Shown here: positions 1 through 8,417 of the stretch, piece after piece
How positions within the stretch are numbered: position 1 is the first letter of the stretch
Layout of the letters: every line of letters begins with the position of its first letter
Source: Caballeronia sordidicola
Lineage (GTDB): Bacteria > Pseudomonadota > Gammaproteobacteria > Burkholderiales > Burkholderiaceae
Length of the DNA: 64,000 nucleotides
Assembly (NCBI RefSeq): GCF_002220365.1
Contig: NZ_MTHB01000246.1
Location: 186,001 to 250,000 of the forward strand
Direction of reading: 5' to 3'
The notes under the pieces: generated by a model
Databases searched by the model: none
What the model was told of the DNA's origin: nothing
Seen by the model: only the letters and a program-made list of their open reading frames with translations
Position numbers and translations under genes: made by a program

Positions 1-2037
1 TCGGTGCCGGTGTCGCTGATCGGCACGCTGGCCGTGATGTACCAGTTGAACTATTCAATCGACAACCTCTCGCTGATGGCGCTGATCATTGCCACCGGCT
101 TCGTGGTCGACGACTCGATCGTGATGATCGAGAACATCGTGCGTTATCTGGAGGAGGGCAAGACGCCGCTCGAGGCCGCACTCGAAGGCGCCGGGCAGAT
201 CGGCTTCACCATTCTGTCGCTGACCATCTCGCTGATTGCGGTTTTGATCCCGCTGCTCTTCATGGGCGGCGTGATCGGGCGCCTCTTCAGCGAATTCGCA
301 GTGACGCTCGCGGTCACCATCGTGCTGTCCGCCGTGGTCTCGCTGACCGTCGTGCCCATGCTCTGCGCGCGCCTCTTGAAGGCTCAGGTCGACCGCCATC
401 CGAGCCGCTTCGAGCGCATCAGCGAAGGCATCTTCGACAAGACGCTCGCCGGCTACGAGCGGGGCTTGCGCTGGGTGCTGGATCACCAGATCCTGACCCT
501 GATGGTGGCAATCGGCACCGTCGTGCTGACCGCCGTCCTGTACATCGTGATCCCGAAGGGGCTGTTCCCGGTGCAGGACGTGGGCGTGATCGAAGGGATC
601 AGCGTGGCCGACAACTCGGTTTCCTACAAGGCGATGGTGACGCGCCAGCGTGCGCTCGCCGACGCGATCCTGAAAGATCCCGATGTCGTCTCGCTCACCT
701 CCTACGTGGGGATCGACGGCACCAACCCCACGCTGAACAACGGCCGCTTCCTGATCAACCTGCGCGAGCACGACAAGCGCTCGGACACCGCGCAGGAGAT
801 CGCACGACGCTTGCAGGACGAGGTCGCGAATGTGTCTGGAATCAAGCTCTATATGCAGCCGGAGCAGGACCTGACGCTCGACACCACGGTCTCGCCGAAC
901 CAGTACAGCTTCGTGCTGCGTGGACCGAACCAGCAGGCGTTCCAGAAGTACGTGCCGGAACTGATCACGCGCCTGAAGGCGATTCCATCGCTCGCCGATG
1001 TGCAAAGCGATATGAACACCGACGGCTTGAGCGTGAACGTTGAGGTAAACCGGCAGCTCGCCGCGCGTTTCGGCATCACCCCGGCCACGGTCGACAACGC
1101 GCTCTACGACGCTTTGGGCCAGCGTATTGTCTCGACCATCTTCCAGCAGTCCGACCAGTACCGGGTGATCCTCGTGGCCAAGCCCGAGTCGCTGCCCAAC
1201 GTGGAGTCGATCGGCAATATCTATCTGCCGAGCCAGACGAGCAGCACGGGTCAGGTACCGCTGTCGGGCATCGCGAAGATTCAGATCGTCAAATCGCCGC
1301 TCGTGATCAGCCATCTGGCGCAGTTCCCGGCCGTCACCATCTCGTTCAACCTCGCGAAAGATGCGTCGTTGAGCACCGCGGTGGCGCGTATTCACGAGGC
1401 CGAACAGGCGGTCAACCTGCCGCCGTCGATCACCTCCTCGCTGCAGGGCGCGGCACAAGCGTTCCAGGACTCGCTCTCGAGCGAGGTGTACCTGCTGATC
1501 GCCGCGCTGGTGGCGGTGTATATCGTGCTGGGCGTGCTGTATGAGAGCTTCATCCATCCGGTAACGATTCTCTCCACGCTGCCCTCGGCGGGGATCGGCG
1601 CCCTGCTCGCGCTGATGATCGCCGGCAGCGACCTCGACGTGATCGGGATCATCGGCATCGTGCTGCTGATCGGCATCGTCAAGAAGAACGCCATCATGAT
1701 GGTGGACTTCGCGCTCGATGCCGAGCGCAACCACGGCAAGCCCGCGCGCGAGGCGATCTTCGAGGCGTCGCTGCTGCGCTTCAGGCCGATCCTGATGACG
1801 ACGCTCGCAGCCATGCTCGGCGCCCTGCCCATGTTGCTCGGCAGCGGCACGGGCTCGGAGTTGCGCCGCCCGCTCGGTCTGGCGATTATCGGCGGCCTGA
1901 CCTTGAGCCAGATACTCACGCTCTTCACCACGCCGGTCATCTACCTGTTCTTCGACCGGATGGCGGAGCGCACGAGGCGCTGGCGCAATCGCAACAAACC
2001 TGAAGCGCCGGCCGTTCCGGAGGAGGGTGCGCCGTGA
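1..2037 (+). CDS. mdtB: RND multidrug efflux permease, MdtB-like (5' end outside window)
   Basis: Inner-membrane proton-driven drug pump subunit; the reading frame is open from base 1, so the N-terminal third (about 370 residues by comparison with the AcrB family) lies upstream. Visible parts are TM3-TM6, the second periplasmic porter half and TM7-TM12. The Asp-Asp proton-relay pair is in GFVVDDSIVMIEN at residues about 36-37 of the visible part, and the Lys pair of TM10 is in GIVKKNAIMM at about 562. Its stop overlaps the GTG start of the next RND gene (GTGA), as expected for MdtB and MdtC, which form a mixed trimer in E. coli. The family is certain; the MdtB name rests on tandem order with an MdtC-like partner. 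Confidence 0.9.
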   Translation, partial: SVPVSLIGTLAVMYQLNYSIDNLSLMALIIATGFVVDDSIVMIENIVRYLEEGKTPLEAALEGAGQIGFTILSLTISLIAVLIPLLFMGGVIGRLFSEFAVTLAVTIVLSAVVSLTVVPMLCARLLKAQVDRHPSRFERISEGIFDKTLAGYERGLRWVLDHQILTLMVAIGTVVLTAVLYIVIPKGLFPVQDVGVIEGISVADNSVSYKAMVTRQRALADAILKDPDVVSLTSYVGIDGTNPTLNNGRFLINLREHDKRSDTAQEIARRLQDEVANVSGIKLYMQPEQDLTLDTTVSPNQYSFVLRGPNQQAFQKYVPELITRLKAIPSLADVQSDMNTDGLSVNVEVNRQLAARFGITPATVDNALYDALGQRIVSTIFQQSDQYRVILVAKPESLPNVESIGNIYLPSQTSSTGQVPLSGIAKIQIVKSPLVISHLAQFPAVTISFNLAKDASLSTAVARIHEAEQAVNLPPSITSSLQGAAQAFQDSLSSEVYLLIAALVAVYIVLGVLYESFIHPVTILSTLPSAGIGALLALMIAGSDLDVIGIIGIVLLIGIVKKNAIMMVDFALDAERNHGKPAREAIFEASLLRFRPILMTTLAAMLGALPMLLGSGTGSELRRPLGLAIIGGLTLSQILTLFTTPVIYLFFDRMAERTRRWRNRNKPEAPAVPEEGAP

Positions 2038-5000
2038 ACATATCGGCGTTATTCATCCGGCGCCCGGTTGCGACTACCCTTCTGGCGATCGCGATCCTGA
2101 TCTCGGGCGCCCTGTCCTATTTCCAGTTGCCTGTCGCGCCGCTGCCGAATATCGCCTTCCCGGTGATCGTGGTGCAGGCCCAAATGGCGGGCGCGAGCCC
2201 GAACATCATGGCGTCCACCGTGGCCGAACCGCTCGAGCGGCGGCTGGGCACGATTGCCGACGTGGAAGAGCTGACTTCGATCAGCTATGTCGGCTCGTCG
2301 ATGATCGTGGTCGAGTTCGGGCTGAGCCGCGATATCAACGGCGCCGCCCGCGACGTCGAGGCGGCCATCCAGGCGGCACGCGCCGACTTACCGACCACCC
2401 TGCGCAGCAATCCGACCTATCGGCAGTACAACCCGGCGGATTCGCCAATCATGGTGCTCGCGCTGACCTCGGACACGCTCACCAAGGCGCAACTCTACGA
2501 CTCCGCGGATTCGGTGATCCAGCAGCAACTCTCGCAAGTCAACGGCGTGGGCCAGATCACGCTGGGCGGCGGTGCGTTGCCCTCGGTGCGTGTCGAGTTG
2601 CAGCCGGGCAAACTGAACAGCTACGGCCTCGGCCTCGAGGACGTCCGCGCAGCGATCAGCGCGGCCAATGCGAACAGCGCGAAGGGCCACCTCGACCAGG
2701 GCGACCAGCGCTATGTAGTCTTGTCGAACGACCAGATCAACAAGGCGGCGCCTTACCGCGACCTGGTCGTCGCCTACCGCAATGGAGCGCCCGTGCTGCT
2801 GCGCGATGTCGCGCAGGTCCGGGACTCCAACGAAAATATCCGCAACGCCGGGCTCTATAACGGCAAGTCGGCCGTGCTGGTGATCGTCTATCCGATGCCC
2901 GGCAGCAATGTTGTCAGTACGGTCAAACAGATCAGGAACGTCCTCCCCGCGATCGAGGCAACCCTGCCGCACAGCGTCCATGTCAACGTCGCGATCGATC
3001 GCTCGGAATCGGTCCGGGCCTCGGTGGGAGATACCGAGCGGACGTTATTCATTGCCGTGCTGCTGGTGGTCGGCGTCGTGTTTATCTTTCTCCAGTCGCC
3101 GCGCGCCACGCTCGTGCCGGCCGTGGCGTTGCCGCTGTCGATCGTGGGCACCTTCGGGCCGATGTACCTGCTCGGCTACAGCATCGACAACCTCTCGCTG
3201 ATGGCGCTTACTATCGGCACCGGCTTCGTGGTCGACGATGCGGTGGTGGTGCTAGAAAACATCACGCGCCACCTGGAAATGGGCCTGAGTCCGAAAGAAG
3301 CTGCGCTCAAAGGCAGCGGCGAAGTGGGCTTCACGGTGATCTCGATGAGCCTCTCGCTGATCGCGGTGTTCCTGCCCATCTTGCTGATGCCGGGCATCGT
3401 CGGCCTGCTGTTCCACGAGTTCGCGGTGACGTTGTCCATTGCGATCCTGATCTCGCTCGTGATCTCGCTCACGGTCACGCCGGCCATGTGCGCCTACGTG
3501 CTGAGCCGCGATCACGCCGGCCATTCCAAAGCCCGTTGGGCGACCTGGGTCGAGGCGCAGTTCGAGCGTTTCAAAAACGCCTACTCGCGCTCGCTCACCA
3601 CCGTGCTGGACCATTCGCTGCTGGTGATCCTGTTGCTGATCGGCCTGCTGGTCGCGAACGTCTTCCTGTTCAAGCTGCTGCCCGCAACCTTCTTTCCGGA
3701 GCAGGACACGGGCATCCTGATCGGGCAGATCATTGCCGACCAGAGCATTTCCTTCCCGGCGATGGAAAAGAAACTCGCCCAGTTGCAGGCGATCGTGCAG
3801 AAGGATCCGGCGGTCCAATCAGTGGCGGGTTTTACCGGCGGCCGCGCGCTGAACACCGCGAACGTGTTTATTGAACTCAAGCCGCTGGCCCAGCGCCACG
3901 CGACCGCGACCGAAGTGGTCAACCGCCTGCGGCCCAAGCTGAACGGGGTCTCCGGCGCGCGGCTTTTCCTGCAGGCGCAGCAGGATCTGCGAATTGGTGG
4001 ACGGCAGTCGGCGGCGGAGTACCAGTACACATTGACGAGCGATGACTCCGCGGCGCTGTTCGAGTGGACGCCCAAGCTCGTGACTGCGCTCAACAAGGAT
4101 CGCAGCCAGCTGATCGACGTCAACTCGGACCTGCAGCAAAACGGTCTGCAAACCTACGTCAATTTCAACCGCGCCACGGCGGCTCGCTACGGCTTTGCGC
4201 CGAACCAGATCGACAACGTGCTGTATGACGCGTTCGGCCAGCGGACCGTATCGACCATCTACAACCCGCTTAACCAGTACTTCGTCGTAATGGAGGTGGC
4301 GCCGGAGTACTGGCAATATCCGCAGACGCTCAACCAGATTTTCATGAGCACGGCGGCGGGCAATCCGACCGGCTCGCAGCAGACGCAAATGCCGGGCGCA
4401 ACCGTCACCGGCGTGACCGGTGCGAGCGCAGTCAGCACCGGATCGAGCGCATCGTCGAGCACCAATTCGCTGAATTCGAATGCGCAAGCCAACGCGACCA
4501 ATAACAGCATCTCCAACAGCAAGGGCGGCAGTTCGAGCGGCAGCGCGGACAGCACCTCGGCCGAGACGATGGTGCCGTTGCCGGTGCTCGCCAGCTACGT
4601 CAACAACCATACGTCGACCCAGGTGAACCATCAGAGTGGGCTGGTGGCCGCGACGATCTCCTTCAACCTCCCCGCCGGCGGGTCGCTCAGCAAGGCCCAG
4701 GTGGCGCTCGAGAACGCGGAACGCGAAATCGGCATGCCGGCCAGCGTCCACGGTGCGTTCGCGGGCGCGGCGCAAGCGTACGCGCAGTCGATGGGCACCA
4801 TCCCCCTGCTGATCCTCGCGGCTCTGGGCGTGGTCTACATCGTCCTGGGCGTACTCTATGAGAGCTCGATTCACCCGCTCACGATCCTCTCGACGCTGCC
4901 CTCGGCCGGTATCGGCGCCACCCTCGCGCTGCTGATTTTCGGCACGCCGTTCTCCGTGATCGCGCTGATCGGCATCATCTTGCTGATCGGTATTGTCAAG

Positions 5001-5381
5001 AAGAACGGCATCATGATGGTGGACGTGGCGATCCAGTTGCAACGCAACGAAGGCATGCCGGCCAAGGAGGCGATTCATGCCGCCGCCGTCGTGCGTCTGC
5101 GGCCGATCATGATGACCACGTTCGCCGCCGTGCTCGGCGCGGTGCCGCTGGCAATCGGTATCGGCCAGGGCGCGTCGCTGCGCCAGCCGCTCGGTATTAC
5201 CGTGATGGGCGGCCTGATACTGAGCCAGGTCTTTACGCTGTACACGACACCGGTGATCTACCTGTACCTGGACCGGTTGCGCTTCAAGCTCGTCAAGTGG
5301 TCTTCCGGACTGCCGCTGAACCAGCGAGCGGAACAAATGGGGCCGCCGGATCGATCGGGGCAAACGGATACGAAGGCATGA
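2034..5381 (+). CDS. mdtC: RND multidrug efflux permease, MdtC-like, with low-complexity insertion
   Basis: Second RND pump subunit, 1115 residues against roughly 1025-1050 for most family members. The GTG start at 2034 overlaps the previous stop and has a strong GGAGGAGGG site at 2019-2027. The Asp-Asp relay is in GFVVDDAVVVLEN near residue 401 and the TM10 Lys pair near 988. The excess length comes from residues 777-844, rich in Ser, Asn, Thr, Gly and Ala, placed in the second periplasmic half just before the conserved MVPL segment. Flanking porter sequence stays in frame and conserved, so this is an insertion rather than decay. The stop overlaps the ATG of the outer-membrane factor, making one operon. 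Confidence 0.93.
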   Translation: MNISALFIRRPVATTLLAIAILISGALSYFQLPVAPLPNIAFPVIVVQAQMAGASPNIMASTVAEPLERRLGTIADVEELTSISYVGSSMIVVEFGLSRDINGAARDVEAAIQAARADLPTTLRSNPTYRQYNPADSPIMVLALTSDTLTKAQLYDSADSVIQQQLSQVNGVGQITLGGGALPSVRVELQPGKLNSYGLGLEDVRAAISAANANSAKGHLDQGDQRYVVLSNDQINKAAPYRDLVVAYRNGAPVLLRDVAQVRDSNENIRNAGLYNGKSAVLVIVYPMPGSNVVSTVKQIRNVLPAIEATLPHSVHVNVAIDRSESVRASVGDTERTLFIAVLLVVGVVFIFLQSPRATLVPAVALPLSIVGTFGPMYLLGYSIDNLSLMALTIGTGFVVDDAVVVLENITRHLEMGLSPKEAALKGSGEVGFTVISMSLSLIAVFLPILLMPGIVGLLFHEFAVTLSIAILISLVISLTVTPAMCAYVLSRDHAGHSKARWATWVEAQFERFKNAYSRSLTTVLDHSLLVILLLIGLLVANVFLFKLLPATFFPEQDTGILIGQIIADQSISFPAMEKKLAQLQAIVQKDPAVQSVAGFTGGRALNTANVFIELKPLAQRHATATEVVNRLRPKLNGVSGARLFLQAQQDLRIGGRQSAAEYQYTLTSDDSAALFEWTPKLVTALNKDRSQLIDVNSDLQQNGLQTYVNFNRATAARYGFAPNQIDNVLYDAFGQRTVSTIYNPLNQYFVVMEVAPEYWQYPQTLNQIFMSTAAGNPTGSQQTQMPGATVTGVTGASAVSTGSSASSSTNSLNSNAQANATNNSISNSKGGSSSGSADSTSAETMVPLPVLASYVNNHTSTQVNHQSGLVAATISFNLPAGGSLSKAQVALENAEREIGMPASVHGAFAGAAQAYAQSMGTIPLLILAALGVVYIVLGVLYESSIHPLTILSTLPSAGIGATLALLIFGTPFSVIALIGIILLIGIVKKNGIMMVDVAIQLQRNEGMPAKEAIHAAAVVRLRPIMMTTFAAVLGAVPLAIGIGQGASLRQPLGITVMGGLILSQVFTLYTTPVIYLYLDRLRFKLVKWSSGLPLNQRAEQMGPPDRSGQTDTKA

Positions 5382-6895
5382 AGATGAAGATTTCCTCCAA
5401 ACCCCTGGCCGCCGCGGCGGCCCTCCTGCTCGGCGGCTGCATGGTCGGTCCCGACTATCACCGGCCGCAGGTCAGCGTGCCCGCGACCTTCCGCGAATTG
5501 CCCGGCTGGGCCCAGGCCGAGCCCAATGCGAGCGGGCCCAAGGGCGCGTGGTGGACCGGCTTCAATGATCCGCTGCTCGACGAACTCGAACCGCTGGTGG
5601 TGGTCTCCAACCAGACCGTGGCCCAGGACTATGCCAATTACCAGGAGGCCCTCGCCGAGGTGAAGGTTGCACGCTCCGGCCTGTTCCCGACGATTGGCGT
5701 GACAGGGTCGGGCACCCGGCAACGCAGCGCAACCGGCACGACGAGCACCAGCGCGAGCCGCAGTTTCGGCAACCTGCAGACGGTGAACAACTCGGGCTCG
5801 CTCGAGGGCAATGTCAGTTGGGCGCCGGACCTGTGGGGCTCGGTGCGCCGCACGATTGAACAGAATGCCGCGACCGCCCAGGCCAGCGAAGCAACGCTCG
5901 CGAATGCAACGCTCTCCGAACAGATTGCGCTCGCGACCGCCGTGATCCAATTGCGCACCAGCGACGCCAATATCGACCTGCTCACGCAAACGGTCAAAGC
6001 CTTCCAGCACTACCTCGACGTGGTGGCTGATCAGGACAAGTTCGGCACCATCGCGCCTTCCGACGTGATCACCGCGCGCACCCAGCTCGAAAGCGCGCAG
6101 TCGAGCCTGATTGCGCTCGGCGTCGCACGCGCCCAAAACGAACATGCGATCGCGGTGCTGGTCGGCAAGAACCCCGAGGACCTGGTCATCCCGCACAGCA
6201 CCGCGATGCCCACGTTGCCGGCGATTCCCGTTGGCGTTCCTTCGACCCTGTTGCAGCGCCGGCCCGATATAGCAACGGCCGAGCGCCAGATGGCGTCCGA
6301 GAATGCCGCGATCGGGGTCGCGGTTGCGGCGTACTACCCGACGGTGTCGCTGTCCGCGCTGGACGGCTTCACGCAGTCGCCGTTGGGCGGCTTGCTGCAC
6401 GTGGCCAATTACGTCTGGTCACTGGGTGGCAGCGCCACCGAAACGCTATTCGACGGCGGCGAGCGCAGCGGCGAAGTCGCGGCAGCCAAGGCGGCCTACC
6501 AGGCAGCCGTCGCCAATTATCGCGGCACCGTGCTGACCGCGTTCGAAGATGTTGAGAACGACCTGTCCGGCTTACGCATCCTGTCGGAGCAGTCCGACAC
6601 CCTGGATGCCGCCGTGCGCGATGCAACGCACGGTGCCGAGATTGCCTTCAACGAGTATCAGGCCGGCACAGTCGACTACACCACCGTGGCGACCGCCCAG
6701 GCGACCCAGTTGAACAATCAGCAAACCGCGTTGAACGTGCAGGAGTCGCGGCTGCTTGATGCCGCCTCGCTGATCGGCGACCTGGGCGGCGGCTGGTCGG
6801 ACAGCGCGCTGCACGATCCGCGGCATCCGGTGGAAGCAGCAAGCGCTGCGAGTGCTGCAAGCCCGGCAACCCAGGCAACCCAGGCGGGTCAGTAG
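5378..6895 (+). CDS. Outer-membrane efflux lipoprotein (NodT/OprM family)
   Basis: TolC-like outer-membrane channel that completes the tripartite RND pump. I place the start at the ATG at 5378, which overlaps the preceding stop (ATGA). This gives 505 residues and a clear lipoprotein signal peptide with LLGGC, the lipidated Cys being residue 21. An upstream in-frame ATG at 5297 would bury this signal inside mdtC. Two repeated OEP halves with long coiled-coil helices are visible, including the family segment LLQRRPDIATAERQM. The C-terminal tail is a short Ala/Thr/Gln-rich repeat (ATQATQ). The periplasmic adaptor gene is not in the window and presumably lies upstream of the truncated permease. 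Confidence 0.92.
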   Translation: MKMKISSKPLAAAAALLLGGCMVGPDYHRPQVSVPATFRELPGWAQAEPNASGPKGAWWTGFNDPLLDELEPLVVVSNQTVAQDYANYQEALAEVKVARSGLFPTIGVTGSGTRQRSATGTTSTSASRSFGNLQTVNNSGSLEGNVSWAPDLWGSVRRTIEQNAATAQASEATLANATLSEQIALATAVIQLRTSDANIDLLTQTVKAFQHYLDVVADQDKFGTIAPSDVITARTQLESAQSSLIALGVARAQNEHAIAVLVGKNPEDLVIPHSTAMPTLPAIPVGVPSTLLQRRPDIATAERQMASENAAIGVAVAAYYPTVSLSALDGFTQSPLGGLLHVANYVWSLGGSATETLFDGGERSGEVAAAKAAYQAAVANYRGTVLTAFEDVENDLSGLRILSEQSDTLDAAVRDATHGAEIAFNEYQAGTVDYTTVATAQATQLNNQQTALNVQESRLLDAASLIGDLGGGWSDSALHDPRHPVEAASAASAASPATQATQAGQ

Positions 6896-6905
6896 CGCGA
6901 AAAGA

Positions 6906-6923
6906 TGGGCCCCGCGGGGTCCA
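6906..6923. terminator. Short GC hairpin between convergent genes
   Basis: The sequence forms a 7-bp stem (TGGGCCC with GGGTCCA, one G-U pair) around a CGCG loop in the 41-bp gap between the outer-membrane factor and the convergent MFS gene. There is no T-run on either side, so intrinsic termination is only a possibility. Confidence 0.3.
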
Positions 6924-6936
6924 TTGGCGACAATTC

Positions 6937-8328
6937 CTACCGATGCGTATGTCCAAACTCCGGCTGCGACGGCGCATTGCCGCTGGGGGCTTGTCCCGTC
7001 GCGGGCTTGGCTCCCGTGGCGGGAAAGACTATCAGCATCAACACGACGCCCGCCATCAATACGACTGCGAGCCCGATCAGCCCGAACTCCGCGCTTCCCG
7101 TCTGCATCTTGGTCCAGCCCACGAATGCCGGACTCACGAACCCGCCCGTTCCACCGAGACTCGTGATCATCGCAATGCCGCCCGCCGCCGACGAGCGTGG
7201 CAGGAACGTCTGGGGTATCGTCCAGAACACGACGAAACAACCGTACGACGCCGCTGCCGCCAGTGCAAGCAGACACACGCCGATCGTGACGTTGTGGCCG
7301 GCTGCAGGCAACAGCGCAAAGGCAGCTGCTGTCGCTGCAGCGCTGCCCGCCACATGCCAGCGGCGCTCCATCATCCGGTCGGAACTCGCTCCAACAACGT
7401 ATGTCCCGATCGCCGCCGCGATGAACACGAGCGCCGACAGCAACCCGACATCCAGCACGTTGGCAACGCCCAGATCACGAATAATCGTCGGTGCCCAGAA
7501 GCCGATCGCATTGAACGGCATCATCACGGCGAAGTAGACGATAGCAGCGAGATAGACGCGCGGATTGGCGAGCGCGCCACGCAGTCCGTCGAGGTGGCCG
7601 GAGTGCTTCGACTGTTCGTCGGCAAGGAGTTCACGCGATATCAACGCTTTCTCGCGGTCGCTGAGCCAGCGAACCTCCGCGGGCGAATCGCCGAGATAGA
7701 AGAAAGCGAAGATGCCTAGCGTGACAGCGGGCACGCCTTCCAGCAGGAAGAGCCACTGCCAGCCGGGCAAACCACCGACGCCGGCTAGCCGCGTCATGAT
7801 GAAACCCGACATCGGGCCCCCGATAATTCCCGCCACGGCGGTGGCCATCATCAGGAACGCGGTTACGCGTGCGCGCCGGGCGCCGGGAAACCAGCAGCTC
7901 AGGTAGAAGATGATCCCCGGGAAAAAGCCCGCTTCGGTGACGCCCAGCAGAAACCGCATGGCGTAGAACTGCGTCGGTGTGCGAACGAACATCATCAGGC
8001 TTGACGCGAGTCCCCACGCAAACATGATGCGCACAAGCGTGCGGCGCGCGCCGACGCGTTGCATCCAGAGATTGCTCGGCACCTCGAAAAGCACGTAGCC
8101 GATAAAGAAGAGGCCGGCGCCCAGGCCGTACGTCGACTCGGAAAAACCGAGGTCGTGCATGAACTGCAGCTTGGCGAAGCTGATGTTCACACGGTCGATA
8201 TAGCTGATCACGTAGCAGAGAAACAGCAGCGGAATCAGCCGGAAAAACACCTTGCGATAAGTGCGATCGACTTCGTCAGGCGTAGTGTCGCCCGAGGTCG
8301 CTGCGCCGGTTTGCGGATGGCTGTGCAT
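6937..8328 (-). CDS. MFS transporter, anion:cation symporter (ACS) type
   Basis: Twelve-helix secondary importer, 463 residues from the ATG at 8328 (MHSHPQ). The frame is open further upstream, but those residues are Arg-rich and overlap the preceding gene. ACS-family features include the N-terminal YRKVFFRLIPLLFLCYVISYIDR segment, the loop motif WMQRVGARR and the GVTEAGFFPG helix, as in tartrate, phthalate and glucarate importers. It lies 90 bp downstream of an acyl-CoA synthetase and an acyl-CoA dehydrogenase on the same strand, so it probably brings in the carboxylic acid that they activate and oxidise. The substrate cannot be read from sequence. Confidence 0.88.
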   Translation of the reverse strand: MHSHPQTGAATSGDTTPDEVDRTYRKVFFRLIPLLFLCYVISYIDRVNISFAKLQFMHDLGFSESTYGLGAGLFFIGYVLFEVPSNLWMQRVGARRTLVRIMFAWGLASSLMMFVRTPTQFYAMRFLLGVTEAGFFPGIIFYLSCWFPGARRARVTAFLMMATAVAGIIGGPMSGFIMTRLAGVGGLPGWQWLFLLEGVPAVTLGIFAFFYLGDSPAEVRWLSDREKALISRELLADEQSKHSGHLDGLRGALANPRVYLAAIVYFAVMMPFNAIGFWAPTIIRDLGVANVLDVGLLSALVFIAAAIGTYVVGASSDRMMERRWHVAGSAAATAAAFALLPAAGHNVTIGVCLLALAAAASYGCFVVFWTIPQTFLPRSSAAGGIAMITSLGGTGGFVSPAFVGWTKMQTGSAEFGLIGLAVVLMAGVVLMLIVFPATGAKPATGQAPSGNAPSQPEFGHTHR

Positions 8329-8417
8329 GAGGGTCTCGCGAAGAATGCGAACTGACATGGGCGTCGCGGTGTGCCTTCGACGCCCGGTTTCAAAGCGGCC
8401 GTGCAAGCTCAGCGACA

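Noticed and set aside
55..1734. Long antisense open frame opposite the MdtB-like gene
   Set aside because: His/Arg/Asp/Gln-rich translation with no domain; a by-product of GC-rich third positions in the real gene.
3819..5363. 514-codon antisense open frame opposite the MdtC-like gene
   Set aside because: Arg-rich, no homology marks, fully opposite a conserved RND gene.
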